This document shows positions 1 through 14,200 of a DNA stretch of 64,000 nt, piece by piece. Numbering within the stretch: position 1 is the first letter of the stretch; every line of letters begins with the position of its first letter. Below the pieces are notes generated by a model. That model worked only from the letters and a program-made list of their open reading frames with translations, ran no database searches and was not told where the DNA came from. The stretch is from Hyperoodon ampullatus (lineage: Eukaryota; Chordata; Mammalia; Artiodactyla; Ziphiidae): positions 2,294,001-2,358,000 of the forward strand of contig CATKHW010000009.1 of the NCBI GenBank assembly GCA_949752795.1, written 5' to 3'. Made by a program: the position numbers and the translations under genes.

Positions 1-1323
1 TGTCATCACAATGGTCCATGCCCTTGTCACACAAGGCTCTGTGACCTTTGTCACCACAATGCTCCATGCCCTTGTCATCTCAATGTTCCGTACCCACTGT
101 CATCACAATAATCCATGAAATTGTCAGACCAATGTTCCATGACCCTGTCATCATATTGCTCCATGCGCTTGTCATCACAATGCTCCATGACCCCTGTCAT
201 CACAGTGCTCCGTGACTCCAGTCACCACAATGATTCATGACCTTTCTCATGACAATGGTCCATGCCCTCGTCACACAAGGCTCTGTGATCTTTGTCACCA
301 CAATGCTCGATGAAATTTTCATCAGAATGCTCTGTGTCCCTTGTCATCACAGTGCTCCATGCCTTTGTCAGCACAAAGCTCCATGACACTTGTCATCAAA
401 ATGCTCCATGCGCTTGTCAGCACAATGAGCCATGACACATGTCATCACAATGTGCCATGCGCTTTTCATCACAATGCTCCACATCCTTTTCATTGCTCTG
501 CTCCATAAAATTTGTCATCACAATGCTCCATGCACTTCTCATCAAAATCCTCTCTCAACACATATATCACAATGTTCCATCACTGGTCATCACAATACTC
601 CCTCACCTCTGTCATCACAATGTTCCATGACCACTGTCATCACAGTGCTAAATGCCCTTATCATCACAATGCTCCATGACCCCTGACATCACAATGTTCC
701 ATAACCCCTGTCACAAAATGCTCCATGACCCATTTCATCACAATGCTTCATGACACCTGACATCACAATGTTCCATAACCCCTGTCATCAAAATATTCCA
801 TGACCCCTTTCATCAAATTGCTCCATGACACTGTCATCACAATGCTCCCTGCCCTTCTAATCACAATGCACCATGCCCTTGTCATCAAAATGCCCCATGA
901 CATTTGTCATAACAAAGCTCCATAACCATTGGCATCACAATGCTCCATGCCATTGTCATCACAGTGTTCAATGAAATCTCTCATCACATTGCTCGTTGCC
1001 CTTGTCATCACAATGCTCCATTACACAGGTCATAACAATGCTCCATAACCCCTGCCATCACAATGTTCCATGGCCTTGTCATCACAAGGCTCCATGACCC
1101 TTGTCATTACAATGAACCAAGACCTCTGTAATCACAATTCTCCATGCCACTTTTCATCTCAATGTGCCATGAACACTGTCATCACAATGCACCATGCACA
1201 TCATCATAATGATTCATGCTATTCTCATGACAATGATATCAAAATGCTCCATGTCCTCTGTCACCAGAATTCTCCAAACACTTTTGATCACAATGTTCAA
1301 TAACACTTGTCATCACATGCCCC

Positions 1324-1337
1324 ATGACGCTCGTCAT
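1324..1337. repeat. Perfect 6-bp inverted repeat ATGACG-CT-CGTCAT (representative)
   Basis: One monomer variant makes a perfect palindrome with a 2-bp centre: ATGACG CT CGTCAT. It recurs at 3,693, 10,926, 14,275, 15,974, 17,478, 19,396, 23,225, 26,567, 34,084, 45,211, 58,472 and 60,074. Ordinary monomers hold the weaker form ATGAC-N4/5-GTCAT. The variant carries two CpGs in an otherwise CpG-poor array. The halves resemble TGACG bZIP half-sites, but I have no evidence of protein binding. Confidence 0.8.
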
Positions 1338-2099
1338 CACAATTAGGCAAGGTCTTCTCATCACAATGCTCCATGACATTTGTCACCACAATGCTCAATA
1401 CACTTGGCATCACAATGCTCGCTGACACTTGTCATCAGTATGCTCCTTGAACACTGTCATGACAAGGCTCCATGCCTTTTTCATCACAATGATCCATTCC
1501 CTTTTCATCACAATGCTCCAAGACCCCTGTTATCACAACGCTCCGTGACTCGAGTCATCACAATGCTTCATGACATTTGTCATCACAATGGTCCATGACC
1601 TCGTCACACAATGCTCTGTGACCCTTGTCATCACAAAGCTCCATGCCATTGTCAGCACAATGCTCCATGACCCTTGTCATCACAATGCTCGATGTGCGTG
1701 TCAGCACAATGCTCCATAACCCATGTCATCACAATGCACCATACACTTGTCATCACAATGCTCCACATCCTTGTCATCAAAATTCTCCATAAATCTTGTC
1801 ATCACAATGCTCCATGCACTTCTCCTCAAAATGCATTCTCACCACTGATATCACAATGTTCCATCACTAGTCATCAAAATACTCCCTCACCCCTGTGATC
1901 ACAATATTCCATGACCCCTGTAATCATAATTCTCCATGCCCTTGTCATCACAAAGCTCCATGACGCATGTCATCAGAATGCTCCATGGCCTCCTCATCAC
2001 AATGCTCCATGCCCTTGTCATCACAATGCTCCAACACCCCTGTAATCAAAATGCTCCATGCCCCTTTTCATCTCAATGCTCCAAGAACCCTATCGTCAC

Positions 2100-2160
2100 A
2101 ATGCACCGTGCCCATCACCATAATATTTCATGCTATTGTCATCACAATGAAATCAAAATG
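2100..2160 (+). repeat. Frozen short-monomer landmark (representative)
   Basis: Here the monomer series contains CCCATCACCATAATATTTC, then a normal core, then AATGAAATCAAAATG, where the two ATCA(C/A)AATG cores are only 11 bp apart instead of 24-25. The same short form or a one-base variant recurs throughout both families, for example near 3,601, 4,540, 8,881, 9,992, 11,748, 14,183, 19,309, 20,290, 24,413, 30,829, 35,420, 42,055, 46,400, 59,980 and 63,964. Because a partial monomer is kept in every copy, it arose once and was copied by HOR amplification. It is a good register mark for the array. Confidence 0.85.
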
Positions 2161-5100
2161 CTCAATGACCTCTGTCATCACAATGCACCAAACCCTTCTG
2201 ATCACAATGTTCCATAACACTTGTGATCACAATGCCCCATGACGCTGGTCATCACAATTATCCATGGTCTTCTAATCACAATGCTTCCTGATCTTTGTCA
2301 TCACATTGCTCAATACACTTATCATCACAATGCTCCCTGACAGTTGTCATCAGTATGCTCCTTGAAGCCTGTCATGACAAGGCTCCATGCAATTTTCATC
2401 ACAATGATCCATTCCCTTTTCATCACAGTGCTCCAAGACCCATGTAATCACAATGCTCCATGTCCTTGTCATCACAAATCTCCATGACGCATGTCATCAG
2501 AATGCTCCATTGCCTTCTCATCACAGTGCTCCATGCCCTTGTCAACACATTGTTTCAAAACCCCTGTAATCTCAATGCTCCATGCACATTTTCATCAGAA
2601 TGCTCCATGCCATTGTCATCACAATGCTCCATGACAGTTGTCATCGCAATGTTCCAAGCCCTTGTCATCAAAATGCTCCATTACCTTTGTCATCACGATC
2701 CTCCATGACACTTGGTATCACAATGCTCCATGCCATTGTCATCACAATGGACAATGACATATGTCATCACAATGCTCCCTGACACCTGTCTTCACAATAC
2801 TCCATGACCTTGTCATCACAATGCTCCATGCACTTGTCATCTCAATGCTCCATGCCCACTGTCATCACAAAAATCCATGAAACTTGTCAGACCAATGTTC
2901 CATTCCCCTGTCATCATATTGATCCATGCCCTTGTCATAACAATTCTCCATGACCCCTGTCATCACAGTGCTCTGTGACTCCAGTCATCACAATGATTCA
3001 TGACCTTTCTCATCACAATGGTCCATGCCCTCGTCACAAAAGGCTCTGTGATCTTTGCACCACAATGCTCCATGAAATTTTCATCACAATGCTCTGTGTC
3101 CCTTGTCATCACAATGCTCCATGCCTTTGTCAGCACAATGCTCCATGACACTTGTCATCAAAATGCTCCATGCGCTTGTCAGCACAATGCTCCATGACAC
3201 ATGTCATCACAATGTGCCATGCTCTTTTCATCACAATGCTCCACATCCTTTTCATCACTCTGCTACATAAAACTTGTCATCACAATGCTCCATGATCTTC
3301 TCCTCAAAATGCTCTCTCAACACATATATCACAATGTTCCATCACTAGTCATCACAATACTCCCTCACCTCTGTCATCACAATGTTCCATGAGCACTGTC
3401 ATCACAGTGCTACATGCCCTTATCATCACAATGCTCCATGAACCCTGACATCACAATGTTCCATGACCCTTGTCATCACAATGCTCCAAGACCTCTGTAA
3501 TCACAATTCTCCATGCCACTTTTCATCTCAATGCATCAGGAACACTGTCATAACAATGCACAATGCCCATCATCAAAATGATTCATGCTATTGTCATCAC
3601 AATGAAATCAAAATGCTCCATGTCCTCTGTCATCACAATGCTCCAAACACTTCTGATCACAATGTTCCATAACACTTGTCATCACATGTCCCATGACGCT
3701 CGTCATCACAATTAAGCAAGGTCTTCTCATCACAATGCTCCATGACCTTTGTCACCACAATGCTCAATACACTTGGCATCACAATGCTCGCTGACACTTG
3801 TCATCATTATGCTCCTTGAACACTGTCATGACAAGGCTCCATGCCTTTTTCATCACAATGATCCATTCCCTTTTCATGACAATGCTCCAAGACCCCTGTT
3901 ATCACAATGCTCCGTGACTCCAGTCATCACAATGATTCATGACATTTGTCATCACAATGGTCCATGACCTCGTCACACAACGCTCTGTGACCTTTGTCAC
4001 CACAATGCTCCATGAAATTTTTATCACAATGCTCTGTGACCCTTGTCATCACAAAGCTCCATGCCTTTGTCAGCTCAATGCTCCATGACCCTTGTCATCA
4101 CAATGATTGATGCGCGTGTCAGCACAATGCTCCATAACCCATGTCATCACAATGCACCATGCACTTGTCATCACAATGCTCCACATCCTTGTCATCAAAA
4201 TGCTCTATAAACCTTTTCATCACAATGCTCCATGCACTTCTCCTCAAAATGCCTTCTCACCACTGATATCACAATGTTCCATCACTAGTCATCACAATAC
4301 TCCCTCACCCCTGTCATCACAATATTCCATGACCCCTGTAATCACAATTCTCCATGCCCTTGTCATCACAAAGCTCCATGACGCATGTCATCAGAATGCT
4401 CCATGGCCTACTCATCACAATGCTCCAACACCCCCATAATCACAATGCTCCATGCCCATTTTCATCTCAATGCTCCATGAACCCTGTCATCTCAATGCAC
4501 CGTGCCCATCACCATAATATTTCATGCTATTGCCATCACAATGAAATCAAAATGCTCAATGACCTCTGTCATCACAATGCACCAAACTCTTCTGATCACA
4601 GTGTTCCATAACACTTGTCATCACAATGCCCCATGACGCTGGTCATCACAATTATCCATGGTCTTCTCATCACAATGCTCCATGATCTTTGTCATCACAA
4701 TGCTCAATACACTTATCATCACAATGCTCCCTGACAGTTGTCATCAGTATGCTCCTTGAACCCTGTCATGACAAGGCTCCATGCATTTTTCATCACAATG
4801 ATCCATTCCTTTTTCATCACAATGCTCCAAGACCCCTGTAATCACAATGCTCCATGTCGTTGTCATCACAAAGCTCCATGACGCATGACATCAGAATGAT
4901 CCATTGCATTCTCACCACAATGCTCCATGCCCTTGTAGTCACATTGCTTCAAAACCCCTGTAATCTCAATGCCCCATGCACCTTTTCATCAGAATGCTCT
5001 ATGCCCTTGTCATCACAATGCTCCATGACCCTTGTCATCGCAATGTTCCAAGCCCTTGTCATCAAAATGCTCCATTACCTTTGTCATCACAATCCTCCAT

Positions 5101-5975
5101 GACACTTGGTATCACAATGCTCCATGCCATTGTCATCACAATGGAAAATGACATATGTCATCACAATGCTCCCTGACAACTGTCTTTACAATATTCCATG
5201 ACCTTGTCATCACAATGTTCCATGCCCTTGTCATCACAATGCGCCATGCCCACTGTCATCACAATAATCCATGAAACATTTCAGACCAATGTGCCATGCC
5301 CCTGTCATCACAAAGCTCCATGCCCTTGTCATCGCAATGCTCCATGACCCCTGTCTTCACAATGCTCCGTGAATCCAGTCATCAAAATGCTTCATGACCT
5401 TTGTCCTCACAGTCGTCCATGCCCTCGTCACACAAAGCTCTGTGACCTTTGTCACCACAATGCTCCATGCCCTTCTCATCTCAATGCTCCATGCCCACTG
5501 TCATCACAATAATACATGAAACTTGTCAGACCAATGTTCCATGCCCCTGTCATCATATTGCTCCATGCACTTGCAATCACAATGCTCCATGACCCCTTTC
5601 ATCACAGTGCTCCGAGACTCCAGTCATCACAATGATTCATGACCTTTCTCATCACAATGGTCCATGCCCTCGTCCCACAAGGCTCTGTGATCTTTGTCAC
5701 CACAATGCTACATGAAATTTTCATCAAATGCTCTGTTTTCCTTGTCATCACAATGCTCCATGCCTTTGTCAGCACAATGCTCCATGACACTTGTCATCAC
5801 AATGCTCCATGCCATTGTCATCACAATGGACAATGGCATATGTCATCACAATGCTCCCTGACACCTGTCTTCACAATACTCCATGACCTTGTCATCACAG
5901 GGTTCCATGCCCTTGTCATCTCAATGTTCCATGCCCACTGTCATCACAATAATCCATGAATCTTGTCAGACCAAT

Positions 5976-8525
5976 GTTCCATGCCCTTGTCATCACAATG
6001 CTCCATTACCACTGTCATAACAATGCTCCATACTCTTGTCATCACAAAGATCCATGACACATGTCATCAGAATGCTCCACGGCCTTCTCATCACAATGCT
6101 CCATGCGCTTGTCATCACAATGCTCCAAGAACCCTGTAATCACAATGCTCCATGCCCCTATTCATCATAATGCTCCATTGGAATTCTCATCACAAGGCTC
6201 CATGGTCTTCTCATCACACTGCTCCAGGACCTTGTCATTACAATGCTCCTTTCCCTTATCATCACAATGCTCCTTGACCACTGTCATCACAATACTCCAT
6301 GAACATTTTCAGGCAAATGCTCCATGAACTTCTCATCACAATGCTCCATGACACTTGTCATCACAATGCTCCATGCCCCTTGTCATTACAGTGATCCATG
6401 ACGCTCTTCATCATAATTATCCATGGTCTTTTCATCACAATGCTCCACGGTCTTGCTATCACAATTCTCCATGCCCTGTTCATCACAATGCTCCATGTCC
6501 CATGTCATTACAATTCTCCACGTCCTTGTCATCACAATGCTTCGTGACACTTCTCATCACAATGTTACATGATATTGTCACCACAATTCTCCATGCATTT
6601 GTCATCGCAATGCTCTATGACCCCTGTCATAGCAAGCTCCATGCTCTTGTCATCACAATGCTTCACGACGTTGTCATCAAAATTCTCAATGGCCCTTTTC
6701 ATCACAATGCGCCATGCCCACTGTCATCACAATAATCCATAAATCTTGTCAGAGCAATGTTCCATGATCCCTGTCATCACAATGCTCCGTGACTCCAGTC
6801 ATCACAATGCTTCATGACATTTGTCATCACAATGGTCCATGACCTCGTCACACAAAGTTCTGTGACATTTTTCACCACAATGCTCCATGAAATTTTTATC
6901 ACAATGCTCTGTGACCCTTGTCATCACAAAGCTCCATGCCTTTGTCAGCACAATGCTCCCTGACCCTTGTCATCAGAATGCTCGATGCGCGTGTCAGCAC
7001 AATGCTCCATAACCCATGTCATCACAATGCACCATGCACTTGTCATCACAAAGATCTACATCCTTGTCATCAAAATGCTCCATGACCTTTGTCATCACAA
7101 AGCTCCGTGACCCTTGGCATCACAATGCTCCATGCCATTTCATCACAGTGCTACATGAAAGCTCTCATCACATTGCTCCATGCACTTGTCACCACAATGC
7201 TCCATGACGCTTGTCATCACAATGCTTGATACTCTTCTCATCACAACGCTCCATGACCTTGTCATTACAATCCTCCATGACACATGTATCACAGTATTCC
7301 TTGCCCTAGTCATCACAATGTTCCATGCCGAATCTCATCACAATAATCCATGAAATTTTCAGACCAATGTTCCATGCCCTTGTCATCACAATGCTCCATT
7401 ACCACTGTCATAACAATGCTCCATACTCTTGTCATCACAAAGATCCATGACACATGTCATCAGAATGCTCCATGGCCTTCTCATCACAATGTTCCATGCC
7501 CTTGTCATCACAATGCTCCAAGAACCCTGTAATCACAATGCTCCATGCCCCTATTCATCAGATTGCTCCATGAGACTTCTCATCACAAGGCTCCATGGTC
7601 TTCTCATCACACTGCTCCAGGACCTTGTCATTACAATGCTCCATTCCCTTATCATCACAATGCTCCTTGACCACTGTCATCACAATACTCCATGAACATT
7701 TTCAGGCAAATGCTCCATGAACTTCTCATCACAATGCTCCATGACACTTGTCATCACAATGCTCCATAACCCTTCTCATCACAATGCACCACGACACCTG
7801 TCATCACAATGCTCCATGCCCCTTGTCATTACAGTGATCCATGACGCTCTTCATCATAATTATCCATGGTCTTTTCATCACAATGCTCCACGGTCTTGCT
7901 ATCACAATTCTCCATGCCCTGTTCATCACAATGCTCCATGTCCCATGTCATTACAATTCTCCACGTCCTTGTCATCACAATGCTTCGTGACACTTCTCAT
8001 CACAATGTTACATGATATTGTCATCACAATTCTCAATGCATTTGTCATCGCAATGCTCTATGACACCTGTCATAGCAAGCTCCATGCTCTTGTCATCACA
8101 ATGCTTCACGACGTTTTCATCAAAATTCTCAATGGCCCTTTTCATCACAATGCGCCATGCCCACTGTCATCACAATAATCCATAAATCTTGTCAGAGCAA
8201 TGTTCCATGATCCCTGTCATCACAATGCACCGTGACACCAGTCATCACAATGTTTCATGACCTTTGTCATCACAATGGTCTATGACCTCGTCACACAAAG
8301 CTCTGTGACTTTTGTCACCACAATGCTCCATGAAATTTTTATCACAATGCTCTGTGACCCTTGTCATCACAAAGCTCCATGTCTTTGTCAGCACAATGCT
8401 CCATGACCCTTGTCCTCAGAATGCTCGATGCACGTGTCAGCACAATGCTCCATAACCCATGTCATCACAATGCGCCATGCACTTGTCATCACAATGCTCC
8501 TCCTCCTTGTCATCAAAATGTTCCA
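5976..8525 (+). repeat. ~1.4-kb local duplication in family A
   Basis: About 5,976-7,085 is repeated at about 7,369-8,525. The offset is 1,393 bp at the start and 1,443 bp later, because the second copy holds two extra monomers (near 7,765-7,815). Shared rare variants tie the copies together: CATACTCTTGTCATC, GATCCATGACACATG, CATAGCAAGCTCCATG, and a monomer reading CATTTTCAGGCAAATG that is unlike its neighbours. The 7,085-7,369 stretch between them is ordinary array sequence without a counterpart in the first copy. Related sequence occurs several times in family B (near 26.5, 37.5, 40.8 and 50.8 kb), so this segment looks more B-like than the rest of A. Confidence 0.8.
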
Positions 8526-9777
8526 TAAACTTTGTCATCACAATGCTCCATTCACTTCTACTCAAAATGCTTTCTCACCACTGATATCACAATGTTCCAT
8601 CACTAGTCATCACAATACTCCCCCACCACTGTCATCACAATATTCCATGACCCCTGTAATCACAACTCTCCATGCCCTTGTCATCACAAAGCTCCATGAC
8701 GCATGTCATCAGAATGCTAGATGGCTTCTCATCACAATGCTCCATGCCCTTGTCATTACAATGCTCCAACATCCCTGTAATCAATATTCTCCATGCCTCT
8801 TTTCATCTCAATGATCCATGAACCCTGTCATCACAATGCACCGTGCCCATCACCATAATATTGCATGCTATTGTCATCACAATGAAATCAAAATGCTCAA
8901 TGACCTCTGTCATCACAATGCACCAAAACCTTCTGATCACAATGTTACATAACACTTGTCATCACAATGCCCCATGAGGCTGGTCATCACAATTATCCAT
9001 GGGCTTCTCATCACAAGGCTCCATGATCTTTGTCATCACAATGCTCAATACACTTATCCTCAAAATGCTCCCTGAATGTTGTCATCTGTATGTTCCTTGA
9101 AACCTGTCATGACAAGGCTCCATGCATTTTTCATCACAATGATCCATTCCCTTTTCATCACAATGCTCCAAGACCCCTGTTATCACAATGCTCCGTGACT
9201 CCAGTCATCACAATGCTTTATGACATTTGTCATCACAATGGTCCATGACCTGGTCACACAAAGCTCTGTGACCTTTGTCACCACAATGCTCCATGAAATT
9301 TTTATCACAATGCTCTGTGACCCTTGTCATCACAAAGCACTATGCCTTTGTCAGCACACTGCTCCATGACCTTGTTATCACATTGCTTGATGCGCATGTC
9401 AGCACAATGCTCCATAACCCATGTCATCACAATGCACCATGCACTTGTCATCACAAAGCTCTACATCCTTGTCATCAAAATGCTCCATAAAGCTTGTCAT
9501 CACAATGCTCCATGCACTTCTCCTCAAAATGCCTTCTCACCACTGATATCACAATGTTCCATCACTAGTAATCACAATACTCCCTCACCCCTGTCATAAC
9601 AATATTCCATGACCCCTGTAATCACAAATCTCCATGCCCTTGTCATCACAAAGCTCCATGACGGATGTCATCAGAATGCTCCATGGTCTTCTCATCACAA
9701 TGCTCCATGCCCTTGCATCACAATGCTCCAACACCCCTGTAATCACAATGCTCCATGCCCCTTTTCATCACAATGCT

Positions 9778-11293
9778 CCATTACAACTGTCATAACAATG
9801 CTCCATGACACCTGCCATCACAGTGTTCCACGGCCTTGTCACCACAAAGCTCCATGACCCTTGTCATCACAATGCTCCAAGACCTCTGTAATCACAATTC
9901 TCCATGCCACTTTTCATCTCAATGCTCCATGAACACTGTCATCAAAATGCACCATGCCCGTCATCATAATGATTCATGCTCTTGTCATCACAATGAAATC
10001 AAAATGCTCCATGTCCTCTGTCATCACAATGCTCCAAACCCTTCTGATCACAATGTTCCATAACACTTGTCATCACATGCCCCATGAAGCTCGTCATCAC
10101 AATTATGCAAGTCTTCTCATCACAATGCTCCATGACCTTTGTCACCACAATGCTCAATACACTTGGCATCACAATGCTCGCTGACACTTGTCAACAGTAT
10201 GCTCCTTGAACACTGTCATGACAAGGCTCCATGCCTTTTTCATCACAATGATCCATTCCCTATTCATCACAATGCTCCAAGACCCCTGTTATCACAATGC
10301 TCCGTGACTCCAGTCATCACAATGCTTCATGACATTTGTCATCACAATGGTCCATGACCTCGTCACACAAAGCTCTGTGACGTTTGTCACCACAATGCTC
10401 CATGCCTTTGTCAGCACAATGCTCCATGACCCTTGTCATCACAATGCTCCCTGCCCTTCTCATCACAATGCACTACGCCCTTGTCATCAAAATGCCCCAT
10501 GACATTTATCATCACAAATCTCCATGATCCTTGGCATCGCAATGCTTCATGCCATTGTCATCACAATGCTCAATGAAATCTCTCATCACATTGTTCCATG
10601 CCCTTGTCATCACAATGCTCCATTACACGTGTCATAACAATGCTCCATGACCCCTGCCATCACAATGTTGCACGGCCTTGTCATCAGAAGGCTCCATGAC
10701 CCTTGTCATCACAATGCTCCAAGACCTCTGTAATCACAATTCTCCATGCCACTTTTCATCTCAATGCGCCATGAGCACTGTCATCACTATGCACCATGCC
10801 CATCATCATAATGATTCATGCTATTGTTATCACAATGAAATCAATATGCTCCATGTCCTCTGTCATCACAATGCTCCAAACCCTTCTGAACACAATGTTC
10901 CATAACACTTGTCATCACATGCCCCATGACGCTCGTCATCAAAATTATGCAAGGTCTTCTCATCACAATGCTCCATGACATTTGTCACCACAATGCTCAA
11001 TACACTTGGCATCACAATGCTCGCTGACACTTGTCATCAGTATGGTCCTTGAACACTGTCATGAGAAGGCTCCATGCCTTTTTCATCACAATGATGCATT
11101 CCCTTTTCATCACAATGCTCCAAGACCCCTGTTATCACAATGCTCCGTGACTCCAGTCATCACAATGCTTCATGACATTTGTCATCACAATGGTCCATGA
11201 ACTCGTAACACAAAGCTCTGTGACGTTTGTCACCACAATGCTCCATGCCTTTGTCAGCACAATGCTCCATGACCCTTGTCATCACAATGCTCG
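9778..11293 (+). repeat. 842-bp local duplication in family A
   Basis: About 9,778-10,450 and 10,620-11,293 are near-identical at an offset of 842-843 bp. The single-base change in offset comes from one lost G (TATGCAAGTCTTC against TATGCAAGGTCTTC). Both copies share an uncommon short form in which GACGTTTGTCACCAC runs straight into the CATGCCTTTGTCAGC monomer, skipping two monomers present in related blocks at 4.0, 8.3 and 9.3 kb. That shared deletion argues for a recent duplication rather than two independent losses. A third relative lies at about 13.98-14.55 kb. The 10,450-10,620 gap is ordinary array. Confidence 0.78.
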
Positions 11294-14200
11294 TTGTGCG
11301 TGTCAGCACAATGCTCCATAACCCATGTCATCACAATGCACCATGCACTTGTCATCACAATGCTCCTCATGCTTGTCATCAAAATGCTCCATAAACCTTG
11401 TCATCTAAATGATCCATGCACTTCTCCTCAAAATGCCTTCTCACCACTGATATGACAATGTTCCATCACTAGTCATCACAATACTCCCTCACCCCTGTCA
11501 TCACAATATTCCATGACCCCTGTAATCACAATTCTCCATGCCCTTTTCATCACGAAGCTCCATGATGCATGTCATCAGAATGCTCCATGGATTTCTCATC
11601 ACAATGCTCCATGCCCTTGTCATCACAATGCTCCAACACCCCTGTAATCACAATGTTCCATGCCCCTTTTCATCTCAGTTCTCCATGAACCCTGTCATCA
11701 CAATGCACCGTGCCCATCACCATAATATTTCATGCTATTGTCATCACAATGAAATCAAAATGCTCCATGACCTCTGTCATCACAATACACCAAACCCTTC
11801 TGATCACAATGTTCCATAACACTTGTCAGCACAATGCCCCATGACGCTGGTCATCACAATTATCCATGGTCTTCTCATCACTATGCTCCATGATCTTTGT
11901 CATCACAATGCTCAATACACTTATCATCACAATGCTCCCTGACAGTTGTCATCAGTATGCTCCTTGAACCCTGTCATGACAAGGCTCCATGCGTTTTCCA
12001 TCACAATGATCCATTCCCTTTTCATCACAATGCTCCAAGACCCCTGTAATCACAATGCTCCATGTCCTTGTCATCACAAAGCTCCATGACGCATGTCATC
12101 AGAATGCTCCATTGCCTTCTCATCACAATGCTCCATGCCATTGTCATCACAATGCTCCATGACCCTTGTCATCGCAATGTTCCAAGTCCTTGTCATGAAA
12201 ATGCTCCATTACCTTTGTCATCACAATCCTCCATGACACTTGGTATCACAATGCTCCATGCCATAGTCATCACAATGGACAATGACTTATGTCATCACAA
12301 TGCTCCCTGACACCTGTCTTCACAATATTCCATGACCTTGTCATCACAATGTTCCATGCACACTGTCATCACAATAATCCATGAAACATGTCAGACAAAT
12401 GTTCCATGCGCCTGTCATAAAAATGCTCCATGACATTGTCATCACAATGCTCAATGACCCCTGTCATCACAATGCTCCATGACTACAGTCATCACAATGC
12501 TTCATGACCTTTGTCCTCACAATGGTCCATGCCCTCGTCACACAAGGCTCTGTGACCTTTGTCACCACAATGATCCATACCCTTGTCATCTCAATGCTCC
12601 ATGCCCACTGTCATCACAAAAATCTGTGAAACTTGTCAGACCAATGTTCCATGCCCCTGTCATCACATTGCTCCATGCCCTTGTCATCACAATGCTCCAT
12701 GACCCCTGTCATCACAATGCTCCGTGACTCCAGTCATCACAATGATTCATGACCTTTGTCCTCACAATGGTCCATGCCCTCTTCACAAAAGGCTCTGTGA
12801 TCATTGTCACCACAATGCTCCATGAAATTTTCATCACAATGCTCTGTGTCCCTTGTCATCACAAAGATCCATGCCTTTGTCAGCACAATGCTCCCTGACA
12901 TTTGTCATCAAAATGCTGCATGCGCTTGTCAGCACAATGCTCCATGACACATGTCATCACAATGTTCCATGCTCTTTTCATCACAATGCTCCACATCCTT
13001 TTCATCGCTGTGCTCCATAAAACTTGTCATCACAATGCTCCATGCACTTCTCATCAAAATGCTCTCTCACCACATATATCACAATTTTCCATCACTAGTC
13101 ATCACAATACTCGCTCACCCCTGTCATCACAATGTTCCATGACCACTGTCATCACAGTGCTACATGCCCTTATCATCACAATGCTCCATGACCCCTGACA
13201 TCACAATGTTCCATAACCCCTGTCACAAAATGCTCCATGACCCATTTCATCACAATGCTTCATGACCCCTGACATCACAATGTTCCATAACCCCTGTCAT
13301 CAAAATATTCCATGACCCTTTTATTCAAATTGCTCCATGACCCTGTCATCACAATGCTCCCTGCCCTTCTCATCACAATGCACCACGCCCTTGTCATCAA
13401 AATGCCCCTTGACATTTGTCATCACAAAGCTCCATAACACTTGGCATCACAGTGTTCCATGCCATTGTCATCACAATGCTCAATGAAATCTCTCATCACA
13501 TTGCTCCATGCTCTTGTCATCACAGTGGTCCATGACCTCGTCACACAAAGCTGTGTGACATTTGTCACCACAATGCCCCATGAAATTTTCATCACAATGC
13601 TCTGTGTCCCTTGTCAACACAGTGCTCCATGCCTTTGTCAGCACAATGCTCCATCACACGTGTCATCAAAATGCTCCATGGGCCTGTCAGCACAATGCTC
13701 CATGACACCTGTCATCACAATGTGCCATGCTCTTTTCATCACAATGCTCCACATCCTTTTCATTGCAATGCTCCATAAAACTTGTCATCACAATGCTCCC
13801 TGCCCTTCTCATCACAGTGCACCACGCCCTTGTCATCAAAATGTCCCATGACATTTGTCATCACAAAGCTCCATGACCTTTGGCATCACAATGCTCCATG
13901 CTATTGTCATCACAATGCTCAATGAAATCTCTCATCACATTGCTCCATACCCTTGTCATCACAATGCTCCATTACACCTGTCATAACAATGCTCCATGAA
14001 CCCTGCCATCACTATGTTCCACGGCCTTGTCATCACAAGGCTCCATGACCCTTGTCATCGCAATGCTCCAAGACCTCTGTAATCACAATTCTCCATGCCA
14101 CTTTTCATCTCAATGCTCCATGAACACTGTCATCACAATGCACCATGCCCATCATCATAATGATTCATGCTATTGTCATCACAATGAAATCAAAATGCTC

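Noticed and set aside
1190..1260. CATCATCATAATG tract as a trinucleotide microsatellite
   Set aside because: Only three CAT units occur. It is a diverged monomer fixed in the higher-order repeat and found at the same place in every copy, not an expanding microsatellite.
2963..3151. Minus-strand open frames of about 60-80 codons
   Set aside because: They have the same periodic origin as the plus-strand frames (a recurring EHCDDK-like pattern). They recur wherever the monomers carry the same variants (for example 18,666-18,854) and end at monomer-encoded stops.
7085..7369. Possible unique insertion between the two copies of the 1.4-kb duplication
   Set aside because: The stretch is ordinary monomers and matches 62.56-62.85 kb in the distal family A block, so it is array sequence and not foreign DNA.
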